Positions 24,711-33,994 of a stretch of 64,000 nt of DNA are shown piece by piece. This DNA comes from an uncultured Lacinutrix sp. (lineage in GTDB: Bacteria > Bacteroidota > Bacteroidia > Flavobacteriales > Flavobacteriaceae). The stretch spans positions 268,551 through 332,550 of the forward strand of contig CAKZMU010000009.1 in assembly GCA_937129145.1 (NCBI GenBank), written 5' to 3'. The position numbers were made by a program, and so were the translations under genes. The notes below the pieces were generated by a model, which was given only the letters and a program-made list of their open reading frames with translations, had not been told where the DNA came from and made no database searches. The stretch's first letter is position 1; every line of letters begins with the position of its first letter.

Positions 24711-26809
24711 TAATTTAAAATTTGAAATGCTATAAGTGCTACTATGTATGCTATGAGCGACATACCAAACAATTGAATCATTGGCCATTTCCAGCTATTG
24801 GTTTCTCTTTTTACAATAGCCAAAGTACTCATACATTGCATAGCAAAAGCATAAAACAGTAACAGGGAAATCCCTGAAGCTAGCGTGAATACTTTTTTAC
24901 CGTTGTCATGAACTTCGTTTGCCATCCTGTTTTTAATGGTTTTATCGTCATCGTCTAAAGCACTACCAACGCTATAAATAGTTGCCAATGTGCCTACAAA
25001 TACTTCGCGTGCCGCAAAAGAGGTAACAATACCAATACCTATTTTCCAATCGTAACCAAGTGGTCTAATTGCTGGCTCAATGGCTTTTCCAACAATGCCA
25101 ATAAACGAATGTTCCAATTTGTAAGCAGCTACTTTATTTTCCAGCTGCTCACCTTGAAGTTCAGGATACATATCTTCGACAATGGCTGGAGCATTATTAA
25201 ACTCTTTTCCCGGACCATACGATGCCAAAACCCAAAGTACAATAGAGATGGCTAAAATTATTTTACCAGCTTCAAACACAAAAGTTTTGGTTTTTTCTAA
25301 AACTGTTAGCGCTACATTTTTAAACAACGGCACTTTATAACTAGGCATTTCAATGACAAAAAATGTTTTCCGATTGGTTTTTAAAATTTTGTCTAAAACA
25401 TAAGCTGATAATACCGCCATTCCAAAACCTAATAAGTACAAAAGCATTAAAGCTAAGGCTTGGTAACTCAACCCTAAAAATCGACCCTCAGGAATAACTA
25501 AAGCAATTATAATTAAATACACAGGAAGCCGTGCTGAACAGGTTGTAAAAGGAGTAACCAGAATAGTAATTAACCGTTCTTTCCAATTTTCAATATTTCT
25601 TGTTGCCATAATAGCTGGAATAGCACATGCAGTACCAGAAATTAATGGCACGACACTTTTTCCGCTAAGACCAAAACGACGCATAACTCTATCCATTAAA
25701 AACACGACACGACTCATGTAACCGCTTTCTTCTAAAACCGAAATAAATAGAAATAAGAAAGCAATTTGAGGGATAAAAATAACGATGCCACCAATTCCTG
25801 CAATGACACCTTCAGCAATTAAATCGGTTAATTTTCCACCTCCAGGAAATGTTATCTTTATCCATTCTGCTAAGGAAGCAAAAGAACTATCAATAAAATC
25901 CATTGGGACAGTTGCCCAGTCGTAAATGGCTTGAAAAATAGTCAATAAAATCACAAAGAAAATAACATAACCCCAAATTTTATGGGTTAAAATTCTGTCA
26001 AATTGCGCTCTTAAACCTGTGGCTTTAGTCACGTCAATAGTTTGCCCTTCTTTAAGGATGCCATTAATAAATTGGTAGCGTTTTATGGTTTCTTTTTGTT
26101 GCAAACGCTTTAGTTCACTTTTGGATTTGGTCTTGAATTTTGAAAAATCCAATTCATTTCTGTCCATTTTGCCAAAATTGGCATCTTGACTAATAACCAC
26201 CCAAAGTTTGTATAAATCTTGATTTGGAAATGCTTGCTTTAGGCTATCAAAATATTCGGCATCAATTGTTGAGGTATCTAAACAAGGCTCGGTCGATAAG
26301 GTTTTATAATTTTCAATAAGCGCTTTTAAGTTTGGAATGCCTTCATTTTTGCGTGTGCTTACAAGCGCTATTTTTGTATTAAGTTTATCTTCAAGAAGTT
26401 CAATATCTAAGGAAATTCCTTTTCTTGACATTCTATCAGCCATATTAATGACCAAGATGGTTGGAATCTTTAAATCTTTTATTTGAGTGAAAAGTAGTAG
26501 GTTACGTTTTAAGTTTTCAACATCACTTACAATAACTGCAACATCTGGATAATCTTTATCATTCTTGTTTAAAAGCAGTTCGATAACCACATTTTCATCA
26601 AGTGAAGATGCATTTAAACTATATGTTCCCGGAAGGTCTAAAATGTGAGCTTTAACACCTCGAGACAGTTTACAAATACCTTCTTTTTTATCGACTGTAA
26701 TTCCTGGATAGTTGCCTACTTTTTGGTTTAATCCAGTTAACGCATTAAAAACCGATGTTTTTCCTGTGTTTGGATTCCCTATTAACGCAACATTTATTTG
26801 TTTACTCAT
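24710..26809 (-). CDS. feoB: Ferrous iron transport protein B
   Basis: The 699-residue protein begins with a GTPase domain: G1 GNPNTGKTS (11-19), G3 DLPGTYSL and G4 NMAD. A helical GDI-like spacer follows, then the multi-span transporter part with the two Gate motifs (LISGTACAIPAIMATRNI, PFTTCSARLPVYLI) that carry conserved cysteines. It moves Fe(II) across the inner membrane. It overlaps feoA by 8 bases and the Cys-rich gene by 1, a complete feoA-feoB-feoB-associated operon. The position next to the Mn/Fe-type ABC operon points to a shared metal-homeostasis region. Confidence 0.97.
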   Translation of the reverse strand: MSKQINVALIGNPNTGKTSVFNALTGLNQKVGNYPGITVDKKEGICKLSRGVKAHILDLPGTYSLNASSLDENVVIELLLNKNDKDYPDVAVIVSDVENLKRNLLLFTQIKDLKIPTILVINMADRMSRKGISLDIELLEDKLNTKIALVSTRKNEGIPNLKALIENYKTLSTEPCLDTSTIDAEYFDSLKQAFPNQDLYKLWVVISQDANFGKMDRNELDFSKFKTKSKSELKRLQQKETIKRYQFINGILKEGQTIDVTKATGLRAQFDRILTHKIWGYVIFFVILLTIFQAIYDWATVPMDFIDSSFASLAEWIKITFPGGGKLTDLIAEGVIAGIGGIVIFIPQIAFLFLFISVLEESGYMSRVVFLMDRVMRRFGLSGKSVVPLISGTACAIPAIMATRNIENWKERLITILVTPFTTCSARLPVYLIIIALVIPEGRFLGLSYQALALMLLYLLGFGMAVLSAYVLDKILKTNRKTFFVIEMPSYKVPLFKNVALTVLEKTKTFVFEAGKIILAISIVLWVLASYGPGKEFNNAPAIVEDMYPELQGEQLENKVAAYKLEHSFIGIVGKAIEPAIRPLGYDWKIGIGIVTSFAAREVFVGTLATIYSVGSALDDDDKTIKNRMANEVHDNGKKVFTLASGISLLLFYAFAMQCMSTLAIVKRETNSWKWPMIQLFGMSLIAYIVALIAFQILN

Positions 26810-27035
26810 TAATAATGTCGATTAAAATTAATGCTGCGGTTTCTTTTCTAATGGCTAAATAACTGTCGTTAATATTGAGGTACATTGGGTCGTGAAAAGG
26901 TGCTACTTGTAGGAGTTCCACAACATTCCCAGGTAAACAACCCATTTCTAGGAGTTTAAGCGGAATATCTTCAGACGAGCTATCAACAATCGTAGCGCGT
27001 TCACCTTTTTTTAAGTCGGCAATTGTTAGACGCAT
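26802..27035 (-). CDS. feoA: Ferrous iron transport protein A
   Basis: This 77-residue SH3-like protein has the FeoA pattern: MRLTIADLKKGERATIVD, then LLEMGCLPGNVVELLQVAP and DSYLAIRKETAALILID. FeoA is a small cytoplasmic partner of FeoB. It begins 43 bases after the stop of the SCO-family gene and may be read from the same transcript. Confidence 0.93.
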   Translation of the reverse strand: MRLTIADLKKGERATIVDSSSEDIPLKLLEMGCLPGNVVELLQVAPFHDPMYLNINDSYLAIRKETAALILIDIINE

Positions 27036-27078
27036 TCTTATTTAGAATCATTTTAAAGAAGCAAAAGTAATAAAAAGA

Positions 27079-27753
27079 TTATTCTTTATAGGAAGCTTTT
27101 AAGATTTTTATATCATCAATTAATCGGTCAATTTCTTCTAGGTCTGTACCATCATAAAACCCTCGTATTTGACGCTCTTTGTCTATAAGCATAAAATTTT
27201 CGGTATGAATCATATCAAAAGGACCTCCATCGCCATCATCTTTAACTGCTAAGTACGATTTTCGAGCCAGTTCATAAATTTGCTTTTTATTGCCAGTAAC
27301 CAAATGCCATTTTGAGGCGTTTACGTTTTTTTCTTTTGCATAACGCTTCAATTGGGCAACAGTATCAATATCTGGCGTTACCGTATGCGAGAGTATCATC
27401 ACTTCATCATCTGTAAGGAATTGTTTTTGAACTTCATGCATGTTTTTTGTCATAATTGGGCAAATGGTTTGGCATGTTGTAAAAAAGAAATCTGCTACAT
27501 AAATTTTGTCTTTGTAATCTTCTTGAGTGATGGTTTTTCCGTTTTGATTCGTCAAGCTAAAATCAGCAATTTTGTGATATTTTTTTTGATGCTGAATGGT
27601 TGTGTCAACCAATTCGGGACTTACTTGAGCAGGCTGATATACAGGAAGCACTTTTTTAGGCTTCAAAATTGAATAAAAAATTGAAATGATTATTATAGAC
27701 AGAATAAGGAGACTTATTCCAAAAAACTTAAACTTTTTAAAAAACTCTAGCAT
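27079..27753 (-). CDS. SCO1/SenC-family protein, membrane anchored
   Basis: An N-terminal membrane anchor (about 10-30) holds a periplasmic thioredoxin-fold domain. The copper-binding CX3C is Cys94 and Cys98 (FFTTCQTICPIMTKN), and a downstream His occurs in DMIHTENFML. SCO proteins deliver copper to the CuA site of cytochrome oxidase or act as thiol reductases. It is 224 residues long. Placement ahead of feoA on the same strand suggests co-transcription, but no cytochrome oxidase gene is in the window. Confidence 0.92.
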   Translation of the reverse strand: MLEFFKKFKFFGISLLILSIIIISIFYSILKPKKVLPVYQPAQVSPELVDTTIQHQKKYHKIADFSLTNQNGKTITQEDYKDKIYVADFFFTTCQTICPIMTKNMHEVQKQFLTDDEVMILSHTVTPDIDTVAQLKRYAKEKNVNASKWHLVTGNKKQIYELARKSYLAVKDDGDGGPFDMIHTENFMLIDKERQIRGFYDGTDLEEIDRLIDDIKILKASYKE

Positions 27754-27898
27754 TGTTGAGTCAATTTTTGGTTATCACTCATGATATTGAGTGCAAAAAT
27801 ACGCACAAACCCTAAAAAATGCTATTAAATGATACCTAAAAAAGATAAAGAAATGTTAATGATAGTCTATTAAGTTTTATAATGTAGCTTTAAAGTTT

Positions 27899-27906
27899 TA
27901 CTTTTG
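27899..27906 (+). promoter_or_regulatory. Probable -7 promoter element for rseP
   Basis: TACTTTTG fits TAnnTTTG and lies 28 bases before the rseP ATG. The -33 region is not convincing. Confidence 0.4.
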
Positions 27907-27934
27907 TGCGTTTATAAATTTTGACAAAGACTAG

Positions 27935-29275
27935 ATGGAGTTTGTTATTAAAATATCTCAATTTTTATTGAGCCTTTCTTTACTAATTGTTTTACACGAA
28001 TTAGGACATTTTATACCAGCAAAATTATTTAAAACCAGAGTAGAAAAATTTTACTTGTTTTTCGATATAAAGTACTCACTATTTAAAAAGAAAATAGGCG
28101 AAACTGTCTATGGGATTGGATGGTTACCTCTTGGAGGTTATGTGAAAATATCAGGAATGATAGATGAAAGCATGGACAAGGAGCAAATGGCCGAAGAACC
28201 TAAACCATGGGAATTTCGCTCAAAACCTAGTTGGCAACGATTAATTATTATGCTTGGTGGAGTTACGGTTAACTTTATATTGGCTTATTTTATTTATGTC
28301 TTTTTGTCTTTTGCTTATGGTGATACAGATTTTTCTTCAGAAAGCCTAAAAGATGGTTATTGGATAGAAAATGAGCTATTGTTGGATTTAGGATTCCAAA
28401 CTGGAGATAAAGTAATTTCAGTAAACGGAGTGGAAATAGAGTCACATTCTCAATTACGTAGTAGTATTATTGGAGCTGAAACTTTTGTAATAAATCGTGA
28501 TGGAGTTAATCAAGAAATTGTTTTGCCAAAAGATTTTCTTGGTCAATTATCTACAAGTAAATCTAAATCTTTGTTTGATATAAGAGTACCTTTTATGGTT
28601 GCTAAAGTTCCAGACTCTTCTATAAACAAAGCAGCTGATTTAAAAAAGGGAGATGTTTTCTTATCAATAGAAGGAGAAGACTTTAAGTATTATGATCAGA
28701 TAGATTATTTTATAGATAAATTTAAAGGGAAAACAGTTAACGCAACACTTCTAAGAGACACTGAAACTATTGAAAAACAAGTTGCAATAAGTGATGATGG
28801 ATTTTTTGAAATAGTTCCAGGTGAAAGTTTTTTAAAATTTGATGAGTTGGGATATCTTGAGATTACTCGTAAAGAATATTCCTTTACAGAAAGTTTTGGA
28901 GCTGGAGGTACCAAGTTTGTAAACAAAATAAGTGACTATTGGGAGCAATTAGGCAAAATATTTAGCCCAAGTACTGGAGCTTATAAAGGCGTAGGAGGTT
29001 TTAAAGCTATTTTTGATATATTTCCTGACCAATGGATTTGGGCAGATTTTTGGAATCTTACAGCCTTTTTATCCATCATGTTAGGGGTGTTAAACTTATT
29101 ACCTATTCCAGCACTAGATGGTGGTCACGTAATGTTTTTATTATATGAAATGGTATCTGGTAGAAAGCCTAGTGATAAGTTTATGGAGTATGCACAAATG
29201 ATTGGTTTCTTTATATTAATTGCCCTAGTGCTTTTTGCCAATGGTAATGATATTTTCAAGGCATTTACAAATTAA
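27935..29275 (+). CDS. rseP: RIP site-2 metalloprotease
   Basis: The zinc-binding HELGH motif is at residues 21-25 within the first membrane helix, and the second active-site motif is in LLPIPALDGGHVMFLLYE (Asp395 within LDG). PDZ-like segments lie between them (TGDKVISVNGVEI and KGDVFLSIEGE). The family cleaves membrane-embedded anti-sigma factors or signal-peptide remnants. The length, 446 residues, is normal. It is transcribed away from the SCO gene across 181 bases and followed by tRNA-Asn. Confidence 0.95.
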   Translation: MEFVIKISQFLLSLSLLIVLHELGHFIPAKLFKTRVEKFYLFFDIKYSLFKKKIGETVYGIGWLPLGGYVKISGMIDESMDKEQMAEEPKPWEFRSKPSWQRLIIMLGGVTVNFILAYFIYVFLSFAYGDTDFSSESLKDGYWIENELLLDLGFQTGDKVISVNGVEIESHSQLRSSIIGAETFVINRDGVNQEIVLPKDFLGQLSTSKSKSLFDIRVPFMVAKVPDSSINKAADLKKGDVFLSIEGEDFKYYDQIDYFIDKFKGKTVNATLLRDTETIEKQVAISDDGFFEIVPGESFLKFDELGYLEITRKEYSFTESFGAGGTKFVNKISDYWEQLGKIFSPSTGAYKGVGGFKAIFDIFPDQWIWADFWNLTAFLSIMLGVLNLLPIPALDGGHVMFLLYEMVSGRKPSDKFMEYAQMIGFFILIALVLFANGNDIFKAFTN

Positions 29276-29293
29276 AGTTTTTTATAAAATATA

Positions 29294-29324
29294 GTTGTAG
29301 AATATAAAAAATAATATATATTTG
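29294..29324 (+). promoter_or_regulatory. Promoter for tRNA-Asn
   Basis: GTTG (29294-29297) and TATATTTG (29317-29324) are spaced by 19 bases and lie 25 bases before the tRNA, matching the Bacteroidota promoter form. Confidence 0.6.
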
Positions 29325-29348
29325 CGCTCGCAAAAGCGAAAAAAACAG

Positions 29349-29422
29349 TCCTCCTTAGCTCAGTTGGTTAGAGCATCTGACTGTTAATCAGAGGGTCCTA
29401 AGTTCGAGTCTTAGAGGAGGAG
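29349..29422 (+). tRNA. tRNA-Asn (anticodon GTT)
   Basis: A full cloverleaf of 74 bases can be drawn: acceptor TCCTCCT/AGGAGGA, D arm GCTC/GAGC, anticodon arm TCTGA-CTGTTAA-TCAGA and T arm CTAAG-TTCGAGT-CTTAG. The anticodon is GTT and the discriminator base is G. CCA is not encoded. Confidence 0.97.
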
Positions 29423-29430
29423 CAAATTGA

Positions 29431-29461
29431 AATCCTTACTAGAAATAGTAAGGATTTTTTT
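29431..29461 (+). terminator. Intrinsic terminator after tRNA-Asn
   Basis: AATCCTTACT and AGTAAGGATT pair perfectly around a short AGAAAT-type loop and are followed by a run of T. Confidence 0.8.
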
Positions 29462-29531
29462 ATTGTATTAATTGTTGATTAATATTTCTTATCTTATAGG
29501 AGTAAAAAATAATAATTAACACCATTAAATT

Positions 29532-29675
29532 ATGGAAGGATATTGCGTAAAGTGTAAGTCAAAAAGAGAGATAAAGGATGCTGCCGAAGTCACTATGAAA
29601 AATGGCAGAAAAGCAATGAAAGGCAAATGTCCAGAATGTGGAACAGGAATGTTTAGAATTCTAGGAAAAGCATAA
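29532..29675 (+). CDS. Small zinc-ribbon protein, DUF5679-like
   Basis: This 47-residue product starts MEGYCVKCKSKREI and ends KGKCPECGTGMFRILGKA, with two CxxC pairs (Cys5/Cys8 and Cys33/Cys36) that should bind one zinc. The sequence between them is basic. It matches the short DUF5679 family, whose role is not known to me. It sits alone between the tRNA and its own terminator. Confidence 0.8.
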   Translation: MEGYCVKCKSKREIKDAAEVTMKNGRKAMKGKCPECGTGMFRILGKA

Positions 29676-29703
29676 TTTTATTCCTTTTAAAATCTTAATA
29701 AAA

Positions 29704-29731
29704 AGTTCAACACTTTGTTGAGCTTTTTTTG
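29704..29731 (+). terminator. Intrinsic terminator after the zinc-ribbon gene
   Basis: AGTTCAACA pairs with TGTTGAGCT around a 3-base loop (one G-T pair), followed by TTTTTTT. Confidence 0.75.
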
Positions 29732-29811
29732 TGCTACAATTTTTGTACATTAGTTAATTAAGATTAGCCTCTTTCTACAGTTTTTATGCTTCCTGTTATA
29801 ATAGCAAAAGG

Positions 29812-30222
29812 ATGAAACAAACACTATTAATTTTAGTTTTCTGTTTAGGATTTATAAATCTTACAACAGGACAACAAATGCCAACAAATTCAAATCAAAC
29901 ACCTCAAGAACTCTACGATTTTCACATTAGTAAGAAAAAAGCAAATAACCTTGCTGGCTGGATTACTTTAGGAGGCGGAGTTGCAATGATAGTTGGTGGA
30001 CTTGGTATTAATATGAGTGGCGGAATTTTAGGAAGTGAAGATGATAATAACAAAGGTCTTTGGTTATCTTATTTAGGCGGAGCTACGACTTTAGCGAGTA
30101 TTCCTTTATTTATTTCTGCAGGGAAACATAAAAAGAAAGCCAAAATACAATTACAGCAAGGAGCTATAGGATTATATGATAATATAAATTACTCAGGATT
30201 ATCAATTTCATTAACTTTTTAA
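29812..30222 (+). CDS. Exported or membrane protein of unknown function
   Basis: A signal peptide (MKQTLLILVFCLGFINLTTG) is followed by a Gln/Asn-rich linker, the segment ELYDFHISKKKANN and two hydrophobic stretches rich in Gly (WITLGGGVAMIVGGLGI and LWLSYLGGATTLASIPLFI). The end, YSGLSISLTF, has a C-terminal Phe of the type seen in outer-membrane proteins. I recognise no family. It lies 22 bases before the amidohydrolase gene and may be co-transcribed with it. Confidence 0.72.
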   Translation: MKQTLLILVFCLGFINLTTGQQMPTNSNQTPQELYDFHISKKKANNLAGWITLGGGVAMIVGGLGINMSGGILGSEDDNNKGLWLSYLGGATTLASIPLFISAGKHKKKAKIQLQQGAIGLYDNINYSGLSISLTF

Positions 30223-30244
30223 CCATTTTAAATACAACCAACCA

Positions 30245-31849
30245 ATGCAAACCAACCACAAAAAACTCACAGTACTTTTCTTAAGCTTTATATGCTTTGG
30301 GATATCGCAAACATTTGCTCAAAAAAAGCTATCAAAAAAGAAAATAGAAGCACTTAAAACCGAAGTCGCTCAAATTGTAGAAGCCAACCATAAGCAGTCC
30401 CAAGTTATGGTCGATAAAATTTTTAGTTTTTCCGAATTAGGCTTTCAAGAAATTGAATCGTCAAAGTATTTAACAGGCATTCTCGAAAAAAACGGATTTA
30501 AAATTGAGCATGCCGTTTCAGGAATTCCAACAGCGTGGTTTGCTACTTGGAGTAATGGCGAAGGCCCTGTTATTGCTTTAGGGAGTGACGTCGATTGCAT
30601 TCCAAAAGCCTCACAATATCCAGGAGTGGCCTATCATAAACCCATTATTGAAGGAGCACCAGGACATGGCGAAGGTCATAACTCTGGGATTCCGTTAAAC
30701 ATCACCGCAGCTTTAGCAGTAAAACAAATTATGGAACGAGAAAATATTGGAGGAACTCTAATCCTTTGGCCAGGAATTGCCGAAGAACTTGTGGCAGCAA
30801 AAGCTTGGTACACACGTGATGGATTGTTTGATAATATAGATATGTGCATTTTCACACATGTGAGTAGCAATTTATCGGTATCGTATGGAGCAGCTCGAGG
30901 TACAGGGCTAATCTCGGTAGAATATACGTTTGAAGGAGAAGCGGCACATTCTGCAGGATCGCCTTGGCGAGGGCGAAGTGCTTTAGATGCAGCTGAATTA
31001 ATGAACGTTGGTTGGAATTATAAACGTGAACATTTACACCCTTTAAAAAGGTCACATTCAATATTCACAGATGCTGGAGACCAACCTAATGTTGTGCCAT
31101 CTAAAGCATCTATTTGGTATTATTTTAGAGATGTCACTTACGAAGGCATTATGGAAATGTACAATGAAGCGAACGATATAGCGAAAGGTGCTGCGCTTAT
31201 GACCAAAACCAAAATGAGTTCCAAAATTTTAGGTACTGCATGGCCTAGACACTTTAATAAAACCATTGCTGAAACCATGTACGAAAATATTAAAACGATA
31301 GGTTTACCAGAATGGTCCGAAGAAGACCAAATGCTAGCAAAAGCGGTGCAAACCGAAGTAAATTCAAATAGGAAAACAGGGTTAAGCAAAGAGTTAAGCA
31401 AATTGGGACTCCCAGTTAAAACACCTGTTAGTGGAGGGTCGGATGATATTGGAGATGTGTCGTGGAAAGTGCCAACGGTTACTATGCGTTTTCCATCAAA
31501 TATTCCAGGACTTCAAGGACACCATTGGAGCAATGCCATTGCTATGGCTACACCAATTGCTCATAAAGGCGTGACAGCTGGCGCAAAAGTGGAGGCGATG
31601 ACGATTATTGACTTTTTAACCAAACCAGATTTGGTTACTCAAGCATGGGATTATTTTGATAATGTGCAGAGTAAGAAGACTAAATATGAGCCAATGATTT
31701 CGGCTGATGACTTGCCTCCAATTTATCTTAACAAAGACAAACAAGGCCAATTTAGAAGTCAGTTAGAAAAATTCTATTATGATGAAACAAAGTATAAATC
31801 CTATTTAGAGCAGTTAGGCATTACTTACCCAACTTTAAAGAAAGATTAG
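30245..31849 (+). CDS. Secreted M20-family amidohydrolase (AbgB-like)
   Basis: A signal peptide ending QTFAQ precedes a 534-residue M20D-type domain. Candidate metal ligands are the Asp of GSDVDCIP, the histidines of GHGEGHNSG, the Glu pair in PGIAEELVAAK and the His of FTHVSS. The usual HACGH of the family is HGEGH here, so the Cys is Glu. The dimerisation/lid domain carries AAHSAGSPWRGRSALDAAELM. The family includes aminobenzoyl-glutamate hydrolase subunit B and other N-acyl amino-acid amidases. Export to the periplasm suggests peptide or acyl-amino-acid scavenging. Confidence 0.88.
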   Translation: MQTNHKKLTVLFLSFICFGISQTFAQKKLSKKKIEALKTEVAQIVEANHKQSQVMVDKIFSFSELGFQEIESSKYLTGILEKNGFKIEHAVSGIPTAWFATWSNGEGPVIALGSDVDCIPKASQYPGVAYHKPIIEGAPGHGEGHNSGIPLNITAALAVKQIMERENIGGTLILWPGIAEELVAAKAWYTRDGLFDNIDMCIFTHVSSNLSVSYGAARGTGLISVEYTFEGEAAHSAGSPWRGRSALDAAELMNVGWNYKREHLHPLKRSHSIFTDAGDQPNVVPSKASIWYYFRDVTYEGIMEMYNEANDIAKGAALMTKTKMSSKILGTAWPRHFNKTIAETMYENIKTIGLPEWSEEDQMLAKAVQTEVNSNRKTGLSKELSKLGLPVKTPVSGGSDDIGDVSWKVPTVTMRFPSNIPGLQGHHWSNAIAMATPIAHKGVTAGAKVEAMTIIDFLTKPDLVTQAWDYFDNVQSKKTKYEPMISADDLPPIYLNKDKQGQFRSQLEKFYYDETKYKSYLEQLGITYPTLKKD

Positions 31850-31862
31850 ACTATATAAATAA

Positions 31863-31893
31863 ATAAGAGCTACATAATACATGTGGCTCTTAT
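31863..31893 (+). terminator. Hairpin after the M20 amidohydrolase gene
   Basis: ATAAGAGCTACAT pairs with ATGTGGCTCTTAT (one G-T pair) around a 5-base loop, 13 bases after the stop codon. No T-run follows, so termination is likely but not certain. Confidence 0.55.
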
Positions 31894-32094
31894 GATATAT
31901 AATCTACGTGTAGATTAGGTTTTTAAGAGTTTTGCTTTTAATGTTTCTTTTTAGAGGCCTACCTTTAAAGACTTACTTTATGTTTCATTATTTATTCGAA
32001 CTCTTCACTCTATACTTATTAGACACAGGTTTTAAAAAAAAGTTACATCTTATGAGATTCTGAGTTTGAAAGCATATCTGTACAAACTAATTTT

Positions 32095-32102
32095 TATATT
32101 TG
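32095..32102 (+). promoter_or_regulatory. Probable -7 promoter element for the GH109-like gene
   Basis: TATATTTG fits the consensus and is 50 bases before the ATG at 32153. A TTTG lies upstream at 32065-32068 but at 26 bases, longer than usual. Confidence 0.4.
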
Positions 32103-32152
32103 TTACTCATCAAGTAGATAATTAACTTCAACCAACAAAACAATATCAAATT

Positions 32153-33511
32153 ATGAGTTCAAGAAGACATTTTATAAAACAATCTGCAATCGCAGGTGCA
32201 GGATTATCAATGATTCCAAATGCAACGTTTGGAATGATATCAAACACACAAAAAGACATTTTAAATGTTGCACTTATTGGTGTTGGTTTAAGAGGTACTA
32301 ATCATTTAAACAACGTTTTGTTAAGGGATGATGTGTTGGTTACAGCCATTTGCGATATTGACCAAAACAGGATTGATTTGGCATTAAATAATATTTCCAA
32401 AAAAGGTAAAAAGAAACCAAAGGTTTTTAGTAAAGACGAATACGATTACCGAAATCTTCTAGAGCTTGAAGAAGTTGATGCTGTGATAATTTCAACACCT
32501 TGGTTATGGCACACACGCATGGCAAAAGATGCGATGTTGGCTGGAAAATATACTGGATTGGAAGTGTCTGCAGCAAACACTATGGAAGAATGTTGGGATT
32601 TGGTAAACACACACGAAGAAACAGGAACACACATGATGATTCTTGAAAATGTTAATTACCGTCGCGATGTTTTGGCAGTACTTAATATGGTGAAACAAGA
32701 TATTTTTGGAGAACTGGTCCATTTTAGATGTGGTTACCAGCACGATTTACGCTTTGTAAAGTTAAATGACGGTAAATCAGCTTACGGAAAAGGCGTAGAG
32801 TTTGGTGATAAAGGTATTTCGGAATCTGCTTGGAGAACACAACACTCATTACTAAGAAATGCCGATGTGTACCCAACTCATGGCGTTGGTCCAATTGCAA
32901 TTATGTGCGATATTAATCGAGGGAATCGTTTTTCGTCCATATCTTCCAATGCGACCAAAGGCATTGGCTTACATAACTATATAGTTAAGCATGGTGGGAA
33001 AGAACATCCAAATGCTAAACTAAAATTTAAACAAGGCGATGTAATTACGAGTACTATTGAAACTACTAACGGAGAAAGCATAATAGTTACTCACGATTGT
33101 AATTTGCCAAGACCATATTCTTTGGGTTTTAGAGTACAAGGAGCAAATGGTTTATGGGAAAAAGATGGCGATAGAATGTATATTGAAGGACAATCAAAAC
33201 CACATAAATGGGATGAGTCAAAAGCATGGTTAGAAAAATATGACCATCCACTTTGGAAAAAATATGGCGAACACGCCACAGGAGCAGGACATGGAGGTAT
33301 GGACTTTTTCGTCATTCATGCGTTTATTGAATCTGCAAAACGAAATATAGCACCACCTCTAGATGCTTATGACGCTGCTGCTTGGAGTGCGATTACTCCG
33401 CTATCGGAAGTGTCTATTGAAAATAATGGCGAGCCACAAGATTTTCCAGATTTCACTCGTGGTATGTGGGTGAAGCGTAAGCCTTATAATTGGATGAAGG
33501 ATACGTATTAA
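32153..33511 (+). CDS. Tat-exported Gfo/Idh/MocA oxidoreductase-fold protein, GH109-like
   Basis: The N-terminus MSSRRHFIKQSAIAGAGLS is a twin-arginine signal. An NAD-binding Rossmann segment follows (VALIGVGLRGTNHL, about 40-53), then TAICDID and WLWHTRMAKDAMLAGKYTGLE, which agree with glycoside hydrolase family 109, where a tightly bound NAD supports removal of alpha-N-acetylgalactosamine. The conserved ENVNYRRDVLAVLNMV and GHGGMDFFVIHAF segments also fit. At 452 residues it is full length. The enzyme would fold in the cytoplasm with NAD and then be exported. A plain dehydrogenase function is the alternative. Confidence 0.85.
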   Translation: MSSRRHFIKQSAIAGAGLSMIPNATFGMISNTQKDILNVALIGVGLRGTNHLNNVLLRDDVLVTAICDIDQNRIDLALNNISKKGKKKPKVFSKDEYDYRNLLELEEVDAVIISTPWLWHTRMAKDAMLAGKYTGLEVSAANTMEECWDLVNTHEETGTHMMILENVNYRRDVLAVLNMVKQDIFGELVHFRCGYQHDLRFVKLNDGKSAYGKGVEFGDKGISESAWRTQHSLLRNADVYPTHGVGPIAIMCDINRGNRFSSISSNATKGIGLHNYIVKHGGKEHPNAKLKFKQGDVITSTIETTNGESIIVTHDCNLPRPYSLGFRVQGANGLWEKDGDRMYIEGQSKPHKWDESKAWLEKYDHPLWKKYGEHATGAGHGGMDFFVIHAFIESAKRNIAPPLDAYDAAAWSAITPLSEVSIENNGEPQDFPDFTRGMWVKRKPYNWMKDTY

Positions 33512-33552
33512 TATTAAACACAAGTTACCACATATTTGATAAAGTAGAACTT

Positions 33553-33966
33553 ATGACAATAGAAGAAGCCGAAAATGCTTGGGAAAGAATAGTAGATTTA
33601 GGATTTACAGATTATTCTAAATTAACTCGAGAACAAAGAGTGTGGTTTAATATTGAACCTCTGATAACAGATGGTTTATGGAATCATTATATTAATCACG
33701 GAGCTGACAAAAATTCTGATACTATTGAGGATTTGGAATATTTGAATTTTACTTCGATAGCAAAGCAATTGCGAGAATTCAATAGAACTTATTTTCCAAA
33801 CGGAGTTCCTGAAGGACCTGATGCTAGACAAGAACAATTTCACAAATTTGATGAAGATGAACTTGAAGACGCTATTGAACAAATGGATGATAAATTTTGG
33901 GAAATATCAGATGAATTGGAAAACGTCCTACTAGCACACATTAATGAGACTGGAATTGGAAAATAG
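33553..33966 (+). CDS. Acidic cytoplasmic protein of unknown function
   Basis: I place the start at 33553 (MTIEEAENAWERIVDLGF), giving 137 residues. A start at 33490 would overlap the upstream gene. The protein is rich in Asp and Glu (EDELEDAIEQMDDKFWEISD) and mostly helical by pattern, with no signal peptide and no cysteine. I do not recognise a family. It is 41 bases after the GH109-like gene and is followed by a hairpin. Confidence 0.7.
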   Translation: MTIEEAENAWERIVDLGFTDYSKLTREQRVWFNIEPLITDGLWNHYINHGADKNSDTIEDLEYLNFTSIAKQLREFNRTYFPNGVPEGPDARQEQFHKFDEDELEDAIEQMDDKFWEISDELENVLLAHINETGIGK

Positions 33967-33994
33967 AAAATTCCTTAAACAGTTAATAAGTACA

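Larger units (their letters stand above)
31850..32152. other. Intergenic region, 303 bases
   Basis: It holds a terminator-like hairpin at 31863-31893 and a TATATTTG promoter element at 32095-32102. A 40-codon frame at 31941-32063 has no family features and is probably chance. I see nothing else. Confidence 0.6.

Noticed and set aside
31941..32063. 40-codon plus-strand frame in the 303-base gap
   Set aside because: It has no recognisable motif, overlaps no promoter logic and is short enough to occur by chance in AT-rich DNA.
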